Shown: positions 17,933-27,162 of the stretch, piece by piece
Numbering within the stretch: position 1 is the stretch's first letter
How the letters are laid out: each line of letters starts with the position of its first letter
NCBI GenBank assembly: GCA_023667095.1
Contig: JAMPAT010000009.1
Span: 19,317 to 83,316, forward strand
Direction: 5' to 3'
DNA length: 64,000 nt
DNA from: Bacteroidales bacterium
Lineage (GTDB): Bacteria > Bacteroidota > Bacteroidia > Bacteroidales > UBA932
Program-made: the position numbers and the translations under genes
The notes under the pieces: generated by a model
Database searches by the model: none
The model's input: only the letters and a program-made list of their open reading frames with translations
What the model was told of the DNA's origin: nothing

Positions 17933-20290
17933 ATGAAAGACAGCACCAGGAAACGTATAATAAAATGGTTCTGGATCATTGTTGCAGTTCCGGCGGTATC
18001 GGCGGTCCTGCTGCTTCTTGCAGTATGGGCGTTTGCTGACATTCCGTCATTTGAGGAACTGGAGAATCCGGACAGCAAGTTTGCTACACAGATAATAGCC
18101 GAGGACGGGGAGATTCTGAATACATTCCATATCGAGAACCGTTCATACGTGAGCTATGGAGAACTTTCCCCGCATCTTGTCAATGCAGCAGTGGCAACTG
18201 AGGACCTCCGTTTCTACAGCCATTCAGGAATTGACCTCGTGAGCCTTGGACGTGTCCTGTTCAAGACTCTTCTCATGGGTGACAGCGGACAGGGAGGAGG
18301 AAGTACCATAACTCAGCAGCTTGCCAAGACCCTATATCCCCGTGCGGATGCAAGGAGCCGTATCCCCGGTGTCTATCAGGTGAGGATGGTGTGGATAAAG
18401 CTGAAAGAATGGATTACTGCTGTCAAGCTGGAGAGAAACTACACAAAGGACGAGATAATGGACATGTACATGAATGCCATTTTCTTCGGCAGCAACGCGT
18501 ATGGTGTCAAGGCTGCTTCGCAGACTTTCTTCGGCAAGAATCCTTCAGAACTGACAGTGGAGGAGAGCGCAATGCTGGTCGGCATGGTCAACAAGCCCAC
18601 ACGCTATAATCCTGCACTCAATCCGGAGCCTGCCCTGAAACGCAGGAATTTTGTGCTTGGCCAGATGGAGAAGGCCGGTTACCTTACTGAAGCACAGAAA
18701 GATTCAATATGCGGAATACCGATTGTGCTGTCATACAGGATACAGGACCACAATGCCGGCATTGCTCCATATTTCAGGGACATGCTAAGGCGTACAATGT
18801 CAGCAAAACAGCCTAAGAGGTCTTCCTACAGCCAGTATGAGGACTATGTTGTAGACTCGCTGCAGTGGGCTGACAACGAACTGTATGGCTGGCTTGAAAA
18901 GACAAAGAAGGCAGACGGCTCACGATATAATCTTGACAAGGACGGCCTGAGGATATATACTACGTTGAACTACAGGATGCAGCAGTATGCGGAGGAAGCT
19001 GTGGCCGAACATCTCGGGAAGGATTTGCAGAATGCGTTCTGGAGAGACATGAAATGGAAGAGGAACAAGCCGTTTACAGACAAGATAGACCAGGCTACAA
19101 TTGACCGTCTCATGAAGCAGGCGCGCCGCTGGAGTGACCGCTACAGGATGATGAAGGCCCGTGGGGCATCCGATGCAGAAATCACAAGGAGCTTCAACGA
19201 AAAGGTGCAGATGAGGGTGTTCTCATGGGGGAAGAGAGGGTACATAGATACCCTTATGACTCCCAATGATTCCATTAAATACTATAAGGCACATCTCCGT
19301 GCGGCAATCATGGCGATAGAGCCTGTTACAGGCCATGTAAAGGCGTATGTCGGCGGCCCGGACTACCGCTATTTCAAATATGACAATGTTCGCCAGGGAA
19401 AACGCCAGGTCGGTTCAACGATAAAGCCGTTCCTCTACACTCTGGCGATGCAGGAGGGGATGTCCCCTTGCGACAAGGTTGTCAATGTCCCGCAGACTTT
19501 CATCGTCGGGGCTAACCAGGACGATACATGGACACCCAAGAGTACTGACAAGGATGAATGGATAGGGCAGACTGTGACGCTCAAATGGGGATTGACCAAG
19601 AGCTCCAACAATATATCCGCATATCTGATGAAGCAGTTCGGCCCACATGCCATGGTTGACATGATGCGGAAGATGGGAATCGGAAGCTATCTGCCTGAGG
19701 TTCCTTCTCTATGTGTCGGCTCTGCTGACCTTACATTATATGAAATGGTAGCCGCATACAACTCATTCCCTTCTGGCGGAGTCTATATCGAGCCTATATT
19801 CGTGACCAGGATTGAGGATAATATGGGCAATGTAATCAGTGAGTTCAATAACCGCAAGAAAGAAGCCATAAGCGAATATACTGCATACCTCATGGCAAAC
19901 CTGATGCAGGGCGTCATCAACAGCGGTACAGGTGTACGTCTGCGTACGAAGTATGGCCTGAAAGGTGAGATTGCCGGAAAGACAGGGACAACCAATGACC
20001 AGGCGGATGGCTGGTTTATGGGATATACCCCGTCGCTTATGGCTGGAGTATGGGTCGGTGCCGAGGACAGGCAGATCCATTTTGAGTCACTGGCATTGGG
20101 CGGAGGCTCGAATATGGCACTTCCTATATGGGGACTTTTCATGAAGAAGATTGTAAAGGATGGAACCCTTGGAGTCTCTGAGGCAGACAGGTTCATCGCT
20201 CCTGCAGGAATGCACTTGAACCTTGACTGTGACGGAAGCGACAATGATGCGGCTGGAAAGGGAGACGATGCCTCCAGCTTCTTTGACTGA
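17933..20290 (+). CDS. Bifunctional penicillin-binding protein 1A
   Basis: A class A PBP of 785 residues from the chosen ATG. It has a short basic N terminus and one membrane anchor (W-I-I-V-A-V-P-A-V-S), then the GT51 glycosyltransferase domain with A-T-E-D-L-R-F-Y and GGGSTITQQLAKTLYPR. The transpeptidase domain has S-T-I-K in QVGSTIKPF, S-S-N in T-K-S-S-N-N-I, and K-T-G in AGKTGTTNDQ. It polymerises and cross-links peptidoglycan at the membrane surface. The frame extends 53 residues upstream, but that part holds the -7 box and resembles no PBP. ddl follows after 28 bp, so wall-precursor and wall-polymer genes are grouped. Confidence 0.93.
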   Translation: MKDSTRKRIIKWFWIIVAVPAVSAVLLLLAVWAFADIPSFEELENPDSKFATQIIAEDGEILNTFHIENRSYVSYGELSPHLVNAAVATEDLRFYSHSGIDLVSLGRVLFKTLLMGDSGQGGGSTITQQLAKTLYPRADARSRIPGVYQVRMVWIKLKEWITAVKLERNYTKDEIMDMYMNAIFFGSNAYGVKAASQTFFGKNPSELTVEESAMLVGMVNKPTRYNPALNPEPALKRRNFVLGQMEKAGYLTEAQKDSICGIPIVLSYRIQDHNAGIAPYFRDMLRRTMSAKQPKRSSYSQYEDYVVDSLQWADNELYGWLEKTKKADGSRYNLDKDGLRIYTTLNYRMQQYAEEAVAEHLGKDLQNAFWRDMKWKRNKPFTDKIDQATIDRLMKQARRWSDRYRMMKARGASDAEITRSFNEKVQMRVFSWGKRGYIDTLMTPNDSIKYYKAHLRAAIMAIEPVTGHVKAYVGGPDYRYFKYDNVRQGKRQVGSTIKPFLYTLAMQEGMSPCDKVVNVPQTFIVGANQDDTWTPKSTDKDEWIGQTVTLKWGLTKSSNNISAYLMKQFGPHAMVDMMRKMGIGSYLPEVPSLCVGSADLTLYEMVAAYNSFPSGGVYIEPIFVTRIEDNMGNVISEFNNRKKEAISEYTAYLMANLMQGVINSGTGVRLRTKYGLKGEIAGKTGTTNDQADGWFMGYTPSLMAGVWVGAEDRQIHFESLALGGGSNMALPIWGLFMKKIVKDGTLGVSEADRFIAPAGMHLNLDCDGSDNDAAGKGDDASSFFD

Positions 20291-20318
20291 TTATAATGGA
20301 TGAATTTGTAACAATAAA

Positions 20319-21332
20319 ATGAAATACAGGAATATAGCAGTAATATATGGCAGCGATTCCTCAGAATGGGAGGTTTCATGCAAGAGTGGGGCATTCGTAG
20401 CTTCAAGCATTGACGGCTGCAAATACAACATATATCACATCTTTGCACGTTTCGGTGACTGGTCCCTGCAAGGATACCGTGAGAATGGGGGAGAGACAGT
20501 CTCCATTCCGGAGGACTGCCGTCCCCGGATTGACAAGACTGACTTCTCAGTGGTTCAGGACGGCAGGAAGGTAAAGTTTGACTATGCTTATATTGTACAG
20601 CATGGAACACCGGGTGAGAACGGCCTTATGCAGGGCTATCTGGAAATGCTTGGCATACCGTTCAGCAGCTGCAGTTCATTTGTGTCTGCAATCACTTTTG
20701 ACAAGTATTCATGCAAGAGCTATTTCAGGGATGCGGATTTCGTGAAATGTGCCGATGACATCTTTATCCGTAAAGGCGATGATATAGACGCCATTGCGCA
20801 GAAGGCTGTTGAGCGGCTTGGACTGCCGATGTTTGTCAAGCCTACTGACGGAGGCTCAAGCTTTGGCGTGACAAAGGTCAAGAAGGCTGAGGATTTCAGG
20901 GCGGCAGTTGAGTTTGCATTTTCCGAGGGCAAGACTGTACTTGCGGAAAAGGCTATTTCCGGCAGGGAACTCACTGATGCTGTCTATTTCAACGGAAAGG
21001 AGAATGTTGCCTTGCCAGTGATAGAGATTGTCACTGAGAATGAATACTTTGACTATGATGCAAAATATAATGGGCAGAGCCAGGAAATCTGCCCTGCGCA
21101 TATACCGGATGATACAGCGGCAATGATTCAGGAAGTATCGAAGAAGATATATGCCTATCTTGGGTGTTCCGGGCTTGTGCGTGTGGACTATATCCTCGCG
21201 GAAGACGGGCTTTATTTCCTTGAAATCAATACTATACCGGGAATGACTTCGGCTTCGCTTGTGCCGCAGATGGTGCGTGCCGCAGGCATTGACATGTCAG
21301 AATTCCTCTGTTCAATAATCGAAAACTCATAG
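20319..21332 (+). CDS. ddl: D-alanine--D-alanine ligase
   Basis: A 337-residue ATP-grasp enzyme making D-Ala-D-Ala for the peptidoglycan stem peptide. Visible motifs are H-G-T-P-G-E-N-G near residue 90, the ATP loop K-P-T-D-G-G-S-S-F-G-V, and the C-terminal metal/substrate site Y-F-L-E-I-N-T-I-P-G-M-T. A Tyr/Phe at the active site that distinguishes vancomycin-resistance ligases was not assigned. It lies 28 bp after the PBP1A gene and 3 bp before prmC. Confidence 0.93.
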   Translation: MKYRNIAVIYGSDSSEWEVSCKSGAFVASSIDGCKYNIYHIFARFGDWSLQGYRENGGETVSIPEDCRPRIDKTDFSVVQDGRKVKFDYAYIVQHGTPGENGLMQGYLEMLGIPFSSCSSFVSAITFDKYSCKSYFRDADFVKCADDIFIRKGDDIDAIAQKAVERLGLPMFVKPTDGGSSFGVTKVKKAEDFRAAVEFAFSEGKTVLAEKAISGRELTDAVYFNGKENVALPVIEIVTENEYFDYDAKYNGQSQEICPAHIPDDTAAMIQEVSKKIYAYLGCSGLVRVDYILAEDGLYFLEINTIPGMTSASLVPQMVRAAGIDMSEFLCSIIENS

Positions 21333-21335
21333 CCG

Positions 21336-22298
21336 ATGCTCCTTCGGGAACTTATAGCTGAGTCCAGGACGGCGCTCTCTTCACTTTATCCGGAAGAGGA
21401 AGCCCGTTCCATTGTCTCGCGCCTTGCCGGTGATGTACTTGGAGTTGAGTCATATACACATGTCATAGACCCGGGGAGGACGGTGCAAGGGGAAAGCCTT
21501 GAAATTTTCCTGGCTGCATTGTCGCGTCTTGAAAAGTCTGAACCTCTGCAGTATGTACTTGGATATGCTGATTTCTGCAGACACCGTTTCCATGTGACTC
21601 CGGATGTCCTGATTCCACGTCCCGAGACCGAGATGCTCTGCATGGAGACCATATATGAGGCCCTTGTTGTGCAGGGGCAGCGAGCCGCGGCATCTGGATG
21701 CTGTGCATCGATGAGGGAGATGTCACGTCTTAAGGTACTTGACCTGTGTACAGGCTCAGGTTGTATCTCATGGACACTAGCAGCCGGGATTCCCGGTTCA
21801 AGGGTAGTCGGCGTGGATATTTCAGATGCTGCCCTGAAAGTTGCCCGTAGTCAGTCTGACACATTGCAGGAGTCTGGTTACAGCTTGTCCATGGAGCTTG
21901 AGGCAGCTGGCAATATGTTTCCTGAGTTTGTGAAATATGATGTGCTTTCCGGTGCGGACGGATTCTGTCCGGACGGCTTGCCTGCGGAGTATGACATAAT
22001 TGTGAGCAATCCTCCGTATGTCCGCGAATCGGAACGGAGCATGATGAGGAGGAATGTCCTGGAACATGAACCGGAGCTTGCGCTTTTTGTCCCGGATGAC
22101 GATCCTCTGAAATTTTATCGCATTATTGCAGAGTTTGCATTTAAACGGATAATTCCGGGAGGATTCGGCATCGTGGAGATAAATGAGGCTTTTGGCGATG
22201 CTGTGGCCACGATTTTTGCTTCTGCAGGAATGTCGGAAATTGCCGTAATAAAAGATTTTGGTAACCAAAATCGTCTTGTGAAATTCAAAAAATCATAG
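21336..22298 (+). CDS. prmC: Release factor glutamine methyltransferase
   Basis: A 320-residue SAM-dependent methyltransferase that modifies the GGQ glutamine of release factors RF1/RF2. The N-terminal helical domain ends with L-Q-Y-V-L-G-Y-A-D-F; R-P-E-T-E follows, then the SAM loop D-L-C-T-G-S-G-C and the catalytic N-P-P-Y in IIVSNPPYV. About 20 extra residues (V-Q-G-Q-R-A-A-A-S-G-C-C...) sit between the two domains. Last gene of the PBP1A-ddl-prmC unit, followed by a strong terminator. Confidence 0.92.
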   Translation: MLLRELIAESRTALSSLYPEEEARSIVSRLAGDVLGVESYTHVIDPGRTVQGESLEIFLAALSRLEKSEPLQYVLGYADFCRHRFHVTPDVLIPRPETEMLCMETIYEALVVQGQRAAASGCCASMREMSRLKVLDLCTGSGCISWTLAAGIPGSRVVGVDISDAALKVARSQSDTLQESGYSLSMELEAAGNMFPEFVKYDVLSGADGFCPDGLPAEYDIIVSNPPYVRESERSMMRRNVLEHEPELALFVPDDDPLKFYRIIAEFAFKRIIPGGFGIVEINEAFGDAVATIFASAGMSEIAVIKDFGNQNRLVKFKKS

Positions 22299-22330
22299 TT
22301 GTGCAGAGTTCTGCTGCTGATTTTGAGATT

Positions 22331-22367
22331 TATCCGTGTGCTGTTTTGAGAACACGGATATTTTTTT
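22331..22367 (+). terminator. Rho-independent terminator after prmC
   Basis: Perfect 9-bp stem TATCCGTGT / ACACGGATA (22331-22339, 22352-22360) followed by seven T. Confidence 0.93.
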
Positions 22368-22472
22368 ATTCCTTTGCCTCATGATGGGTAATTCCTGCCT
22401 TTCAAGGCATCTGCCGCGGACGGTGCCGTAGCTGGAATACTCTAATAAACAATGAATTAAATTATTCTTATT

Positions 22473-23789
22473 ATGAGGAGAAACTTGTTTTTGTGGATTC
22501 TTGCAGCATTGCCGATGGCAGTGGCAGGGTGTGAGGAACTTGATGATGACCCTGATAAGTATCTGGAGCCGGAGGTCAATGTCTCGCTTGAAGACGTCGC
22601 ACTTCTGCTTTCAGGGATACAGATGGACAGCGGGCATCTCCGTGAAGTCTATGATGCAGTTACATCATCTTCGTGGAACGGATATGATGAGGAGTATATG
22701 ATGCGTGACCTGTTTGTTGTCCCAGGTGCAGGCGTCGGGGATGACAGGATTCCGGAGGAGACAAAGGCGGCCCGGAGAAAAGAGATGGGACGTCCCGTGA
22801 CCAGGAGCGTAAATGAATACCAGAGACCACTCCGGGAACTTATTGCAGAGACTCTGGAAAGGAATGCCAACGGAATACTGTCAAAGGCCGGAGCCTCAAT
22901 GGAAGGAACACAGGAAGTGACTCCTGAGAGATACATGTCGATACTCCAGCAGTCCGACATCCAGATATATTGGCCATATTCCGAAGCCTGGGACGGCGAG
23001 GAATACCCTGTAATTACATTTGACCCGGATGGGAGTTCGACAGCCAATGTTGGATACCGTCTGACAGAAGACAATTCCGGGAGACCTTCTGTTGAGGAGA
23101 TTATAATTGATGAGGAGTTTGCCATGAAGCATCCTGTGTGGGTTGTCAACAGGAATGATGACTGTACATATACTTCCCTTGAGCTTCTCCGTATGTCGGA
23201 GCCGGAATGGGGAGGTGGCGGTGGAGAGATCATTGTCCGTCCAAGGCCGTCCTGCTCATATATGGATGCCATAGGCAAGGGGACTTTATCGGCAAAGACT
23301 GTTGAAAAGCCGTTGCAGACACTTATCCTCAGGGATTTCACGATGAACAGGAACTATGATTCCTGGTTTGCCGGGGCGTCTGAGTTCTTTGTAAAGATAG
23401 GCGGAATTGATGAATTCTATGCGTCTACGGAGGCGGAACTGAGACTGTACAATCCAATGGTTACTGATTTCATGATTGTTGTCAAGAGAAATCAGGTAGG
23501 GAAGCCACAGCCGTTCAATGCAGTGTTGCTTTCCGACTGGACAGAACAGCTGACGCACTGTGCATTCATGATTGTAGAGGACGATGGCGGGACACGGACC
23601 TCATGGAACTGCTCTGGAGTTGTAAAGATCAATTCCAAGAGCTATGGTTTTGAGATTACCTTTCCGCTGAATATACGTGATGACATTGTCTGGAGAGGTC
23701 AGCTCGCAAGGAGATATATTGAAGAAAACAACGGAGCCGTTGCACACTATGGCGACGTAGACCTTGTGTTCGAGATTGTGGAATACTGA
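22473..23789 (+). CDS. Uncharacterised surface lipoprotein
   Basis: A 438-residue protein with a lipoprotein signal (A-V-A-G-C, Cys20) followed by E-E-L-D-D-D, the acidic type that sends lipoproteins to the outer face of the cell in Bacteroidota. I recognise no domain. Visible features are an early helical segment with several Arg/Glu clusters, a Gly-rich turn (W-G-G-G-G-G-E), and a C-terminal part with alternating hydrophobic residues. It is flanked by the prmC terminator upstream and meets the U32 gene tail to tail, so it is probably a single-gene unit. Confidence 0.75.
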   Translation: MRRNLFLWILAALPMAVAGCEELDDDPDKYLEPEVNVSLEDVALLLSGIQMDSGHLREVYDAVTSSSWNGYDEEYMMRDLFVVPGAGVGDDRIPEETKAARRKEMGRPVTRSVNEYQRPLRELIAETLERNANGILSKAGASMEGTQEVTPERYMSILQQSDIQIYWPYSEAWDGEEYPVITFDPDGSSTANVGYRLTEDNSGRPSVEEIIIDEEFAMKHPVWVVNRNDDCTYTSLELLRMSEPEWGGGGGEIIVRPRPSCSYMDAIGKGTLSAKTVEKPLQTLILRDFTMNRNYDSWFAGASEFFVKIGGIDEFYASTEAELRLYNPMVTDFMIVVKRNQVGKPQPFNAVLLSDWTEQLTHCAFMIVEDDGGTRTSWNCSGVVKINSKSYGFEITFPLNIRDDIVWRGQLARRYIEENNGAVAHYGDVDLVFEIVEY

Positions 23790-23790
23790 T

Positions 23791-25845
23791 TTAGCCTGAG
23801 ACTGTCATCTCGCATCTGGCGCAGTCGAATGTAAGGGTCAGCTGTCTTCCGTTGTTCATGAGGTAAAGCGGACTGCTGTCTTTGCTGTGGTGGTAGCGTG
23901 GACATAGTCCAAGCTCGTGGCGGATGCAGTATCTGCTTCTCATCAGCTCGGCATTCTCCCTATGGGTAAGTTCATACGCACTCTCATTTACGGCCAGTCC
24001 CGCTTCGGTGAACAGGGCTTCTGCAAGATGGTTGGATATATTTGCCTTGTAATCCAAAACCATGCAGTCCGTGCCCTGTAGCCCGTCGGCAGGATTACTG
24101 CAGGCTCCTGTGCCTACAGCATGTCTTGATATGTAGAGCGGGGCTGCCTTGCATGGCTGTCCGTCCAGCTGTGCAGACAGTTCTCTGCGCAAAGCGTTTA
24201 CTGCGGATGCCGGCATGTGTGGAAGGACAATGCTTTCCGGAATGCTGTCAAGGTTGAATGTGTATATTCCGGAGGTCTTGGAAAGCTGTGCCTTGAATAT
24301 GGATTTCATCCGCTCCTGGTTCTCGGCAGCCGCCCCTGGAGGAATTGTGAGCCTTGCTTCTCTCCCGTCCTGGCTTATGGCCATGATTTCAATGTGGGAT
24401 GCCGTTTCTGCCGTGGCCTTGCTGCCCAGTCTTGTAGCTTCCATGACTGCCGTGCATCCCGTGCAATGTGTGGCCTGGCAGTCCTGTGCGCTCCTGTCTG
24501 CCATATAGTCGTTGATGGCAGATACGGATATGTTTACATCAATGAGCCTGCGGCATGGATTTGACTCCATGGCCTTTTCAAAGGCGATGCTGTAGTTGCG
24601 GAATATCCTTGCACCGTTGTAAAGCTCCGGTGAGGGCTTGCACTGTACAGACATTCCGTTGCAGACATCTGCCCTGACTCCTGTCACTTCTCCGCTTCGG
24701 CTGATGAATGAAAGTCCGTCTCCATTGCTGATGGCAGGTGCGGCTGCCTGTACTCCTTTCTGTCTGTCTCCATGTACGCCTTTGCGTACGGGATGGACAA
24801 TTGTAAATCCTGTATGGCTCCGGTTCAGTCCGGAGACTGTTCCAAGCTCCTCTCCCATGGATTTGGCTGCATCCATTGATGCCCAGCTGCCTTTTTTCCC
24901 GTCAAGGAAAAGTTCTGTGTAGCCACGGTTGAATGTCTTGTACGGATCCGGAGTGAATCCGCCTGTCACCAGCCCATATGAAGCCCTGGTGAAACGTCCT
25001 GCATTTTCAGGCTTTGCTATGAACTCGTCAAGTGCAATGGAATAGTACCTTACGATATTCTTGACGTATGAGATGTTTTTCAGCCTGCCCTCGATCTTGA
25101 ATGATGTTACCCCGGCCTCGGCAAGGTCTCCAATCCTGTCCCTGAGGCTGTAGTCCTTCAGGGAAAGCAGGGACTTGTTCCTTGCTATGGTGTTGCCGTC
25201 CCTGTCCATAAGGTCGTACCTGGAGCGGCATGCCTGTATGCATGCGCCCCTGTTCGCGCTTCGTCCGGAAATCATTTCCGACAGATAGCATTGCCCGCTG
25301 TAGCAGACACAGAGTGCACCATGCACGAAGAATTCTATTTCGCAGCTGACACTGCCTGAAATCTCCTTTATCTGCTCCAGTGACATCTCCCTTTCGAGAA
25401 TAAGGCGTGAGAATCCCGACTGTTCAAGGAACCGTGCCTTCTCCGGTGTCCTTATTGCGCACTGGGTCGATGCATGCAGCGGTATCCTTATCTTTCCAGG
25501 AGGTGTTTCATCTTCTTTTCCGGGAAGTCCGTGCTGCAGCATCCAGGGGAAGGCCATGTCCTGGACTATAACGGCATCAGCACCGGCTTCCTGTACGGCA
25601 AGCAGTGTGTCAATTGCATCCTGAAGTTCTGAGTCATAGATTATTGTGTTGAGGGTTACGAATATCCTTGCCCCGAACAGATGGGCATGGCTGCACAGCC
25701 TTGCAATTTCATCGATGCTGTTTCCGGCGGCCTGCCTTGCCCCGAACCGCGGAGCAGCGATATACACAGCATCGGCACCGCAGTCTATTGCCGCGATGCC
25801 GATGTCAGCGTTCCTTGCAGGAGCAAGAAGTTCAAGTCTCCTCAT
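23791..25845 (-). CDS. U32 family protein (peptidase/RlhA-like)
   Basis: A 684-residue cytosolic protein. The N-terminal TIM barrel has ELLAPARNADIG, G-A-D-A-V-Y, then I-P-L-H-A-S-T-Q and L-E-R-E-M-S. The four-cysteine iron-sulphur region is recognisable from E-F-F-V-H-G-A-L-C-V-C-Y-S-G-Q-C and G-A-C-I-Q-A-C-R. A second half of the DUF3656 (collagenase-like) type follows and ends with a C-A-R-C pair. Family members are annotated as collagenase-like peptidases, but the E. coli relative RlhA hydroxylates 23S rRNA and others modify tRNA, so an RNA-modifying role is more likely. The downstream lipoprotein gene stops 1 bp away on the other strand. Confidence 0.85.
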   Translation of the reverse strand: MRRLELLAPARNADIGIAAIDCGADAVYIAAPRFGARQAAGNSIDEIARLCSHAHLFGARIFVTLNTIIYDSELQDAIDTLLAVQEAGADAVIVQDMAFPWMLQHGLPGKEDETPPGKIRIPLHASTQCAIRTPEKARFLEQSGFSRLILEREMSLEQIKEISGSVSCEIEFFVHGALCVCYSGQCYLSEMISGRSANRGACIQACRSRYDLMDRDGNTIARNKSLLSLKDYSLRDRIGDLAEAGVTSFKIEGRLKNISYVKNIVRYYSIALDEFIAKPENAGRFTRASYGLVTGGFTPDPYKTFNRGYTELFLDGKKGSWASMDAAKSMGEELGTVSGLNRSHTGFTIVHPVRKGVHGDRQKGVQAAAPAISNGDGLSFISRSGEVTGVRADVCNGMSVQCKPSPELYNGARIFRNYSIAFEKAMESNPCRRLIDVNISVSAINDYMADRSAQDCQATHCTGCTAVMEATRLGSKATAETASHIEIMAISQDGREARLTIPPGAAAENQERMKSIFKAQLSKTSGIYTFNLDSIPESIVLPHMPASAVNALRRELSAQLDGQPCKAAPLYISRHAVGTGACSNPADGLQGTDCMVLDYKANISNHLAEALFTEAGLAVNESAYELTHRENAELMRSRYCIRHELGLCPRYHHSKDSSPLYLMNNGRQLTLTFDCARCEMTVSG

Positions 25846-25854
25846 CAGAATATG

Positions 25855-26784
25855 CTAAAGTGACTGGAGCTGCTGTTTGGCAGTCTCACCGAATTTAGGG
25901 TCTGCTACTATCTTCTGATAGTATGCCTTTGCCTTCTCCTTGTCACCAAGCTGCTGTGAAAGGGCTGCAATTGTGTAGCACATCTGGTTTGCATCCTTTG
26001 CATTAGGTGACATTTCAAGATATTTTTCAAGATAGTTCACTGCATCTGCATTCTGCTTCAGCTGTGATGCTGCTGTTCCTGCTACCTTGTATGCCGTTGC
26101 GTTCTCAAGGTATTCATTTGACTTGAGTGCAGCGTTGATTGCCTCCTGGTATTTCTTTGCCTTGAGGTTCGCAGCAGCATCCTTGACGTATGTGTTGGAG
26201 AGCAGCTTGTATGCGTCTTTCTGCTGTCCCATCTCCGCTGCTTTCAGAAGTGTCTCCTCTGCTTCCTTGCGTGCACCTGTCTGGAGCAATGCCTGCCCGA
26301 GGCTGAAATATGTCCTTCCATTATCTGGGTCAACGGCAATTACATCCTTGTATGCCTGCACTGCCTCTGCGAAGTTCTTGTCACGGAGCAGCCCGTTTGC
26401 CTTCTGCAGCAGAAGCTGCGGTATCAGTGCAGCTGCATCTTCGGCAACTTCATCGTTTCCGTATTCCGTTGCAACCTTTATGGCTTCCTGTATCTGCGGG
26501 ATAGCCTTGTCATATTCCTTGTTCTGTGCATATTCCTTTCCGATGGCAAATACGAGCTTTGGAATGATGTCCTTGCAGTTGTTGACTATATCTGCACCTT
26601 CTTCTCCACAGGCCTCTGCAATGGAAAGTGCCTGCTGGAATGCTGACAGGGCACCTGCATTATCTCCCATCTGGAGAGCCATGGCACCGTTGTTATAAGT
26701 CTCAGTGGCTGTTGCCATATCCTGTGCGGATACAGAAATAGCGGCAAGCAATGTCGCTATCGCAATAAGAAAAAAACGTTTCAT
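25855..26784 (-). CDS. Exported TPR-repeat protein
   Basis: A 309-residue periplasmic protein. The ATG at 26784 starts a clear signal peptide (M-K-R-F-F-L-I-A-I-A...S-V-S-A-Q); the frame continues 28 residues upstream without likeness to a protein. The rest is a series of tetratricopeptide repeats, for example Y-D-K-A-I-P-Q-I-Q-E-A-I, F-A-E-A-V-Q-A-Y-K-D-V-I and Y-Q-E-A-I-N-A-A-L. TPR proteins act as scaffolds; no partner can be named. Its stop is 10 bp before the U32 start, so the two may be co-transcribed. The -7 box TAATTTTG lies about 75 bp before the ATG. Confidence 0.85.
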   Translation of the reverse strand: MKRFFLIAIATLLAAISVSAQDMATATETYNNGAMALQMGDNAGALSAFQQALSIAEACGEEGADIVNNCKDIIPKLVFAIGKEYAQNKEYDKAIPQIQEAIKVATEYGNDEVAEDAAALIPQLLLQKANGLLRDKNFAEAVQAYKDVIAVDPDNGRTYFSLGQALLQTGARKEAEETLLKAAEMGQQKDAYKLLSNTYVKDAAANLKAKKYQEAINAALKSNEYLENATAYKVAGTAASQLKQNADAVNYLEKYLEMSPNAKDANQMCYTIAALSQQLGDKEKAKAYYQKIVADPKFGETAKQQLQSL

Positions 26785-26856
26785 AATAATATGGTTCATT
26801 AAAATTTTCCTGTTAAAACTGTAGTTATGCCAGTGCACTTTGATGCGCACGAATTG

Positions 26857-26864
26857 CAAAATTA
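26857..26864 (-). promoter_or_regulatory. -7 box of the TPR gene
   Basis: Minus strand TAATTTTG, exact consensus. A TTG about 22 bp upstream can serve as -33. Confidence 0.55.
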
Positions 26865-26878
26865 GCAAAAAAATGTTT

Positions 26879-26886
26879 TAATTTTG
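26879..26886 (+). promoter_or_regulatory. Divergent -7 box, rightward
   Basis: TAATTTTG on the plus strand with TTG at 26854-26856, 22 bp upstream. It would transcribe the 26893-27156 leader into the M16-like gene. A 15-bp palindrome TTTACAT-A-ATGTAAA (26910-26924) lies just downstream and could be an operator. Confidence 0.5.
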
Positions 26887-26892
26887 CAATTC

Positions 26893-27156
26893 ACATTGTA
26901 AAATTGGAATTTACATAATGTAAAGGCCATTTTTGCAATGGATTGAATCCGTGGCTGACCCCAAAGTCCTGAAAGGGCCGTAGCTTCGAGATACCCCTGA
27001 CAGGCCGTGAGTGCCCGGAGAACAGTCCTGTGGACTAACGTGCCGGAGCAGCAGGGCTTTGCCCGCCGCCAAAAGGGTCAGTTGCGCGAAGAAAAGCAAT
27101 AGATGGGGACTAAAGGCTTACTTTCGGTCACCCCGGCATGAATTTTAACAGAGGCT
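26893..27156 (+). other. Long structured untranslated region before the M16-like gene
   Basis: No convincing gene in about 260 bp. The stretch 26975-27140 is richer in G and C than normal spacers here and contains several possible short stems (AGTCC-tgt-GGACT; GGGC-ttt-GCCC; a GGGGAC...GTCACCCC pair). It does not match tmRNA, RNase P, SRP RNA or the riboswitches I can recall. It may be a small RNA or a regulatory leader; direction uncertain. Confidence 0.3.
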
Positions 27157-27162
27157 GTGAAG

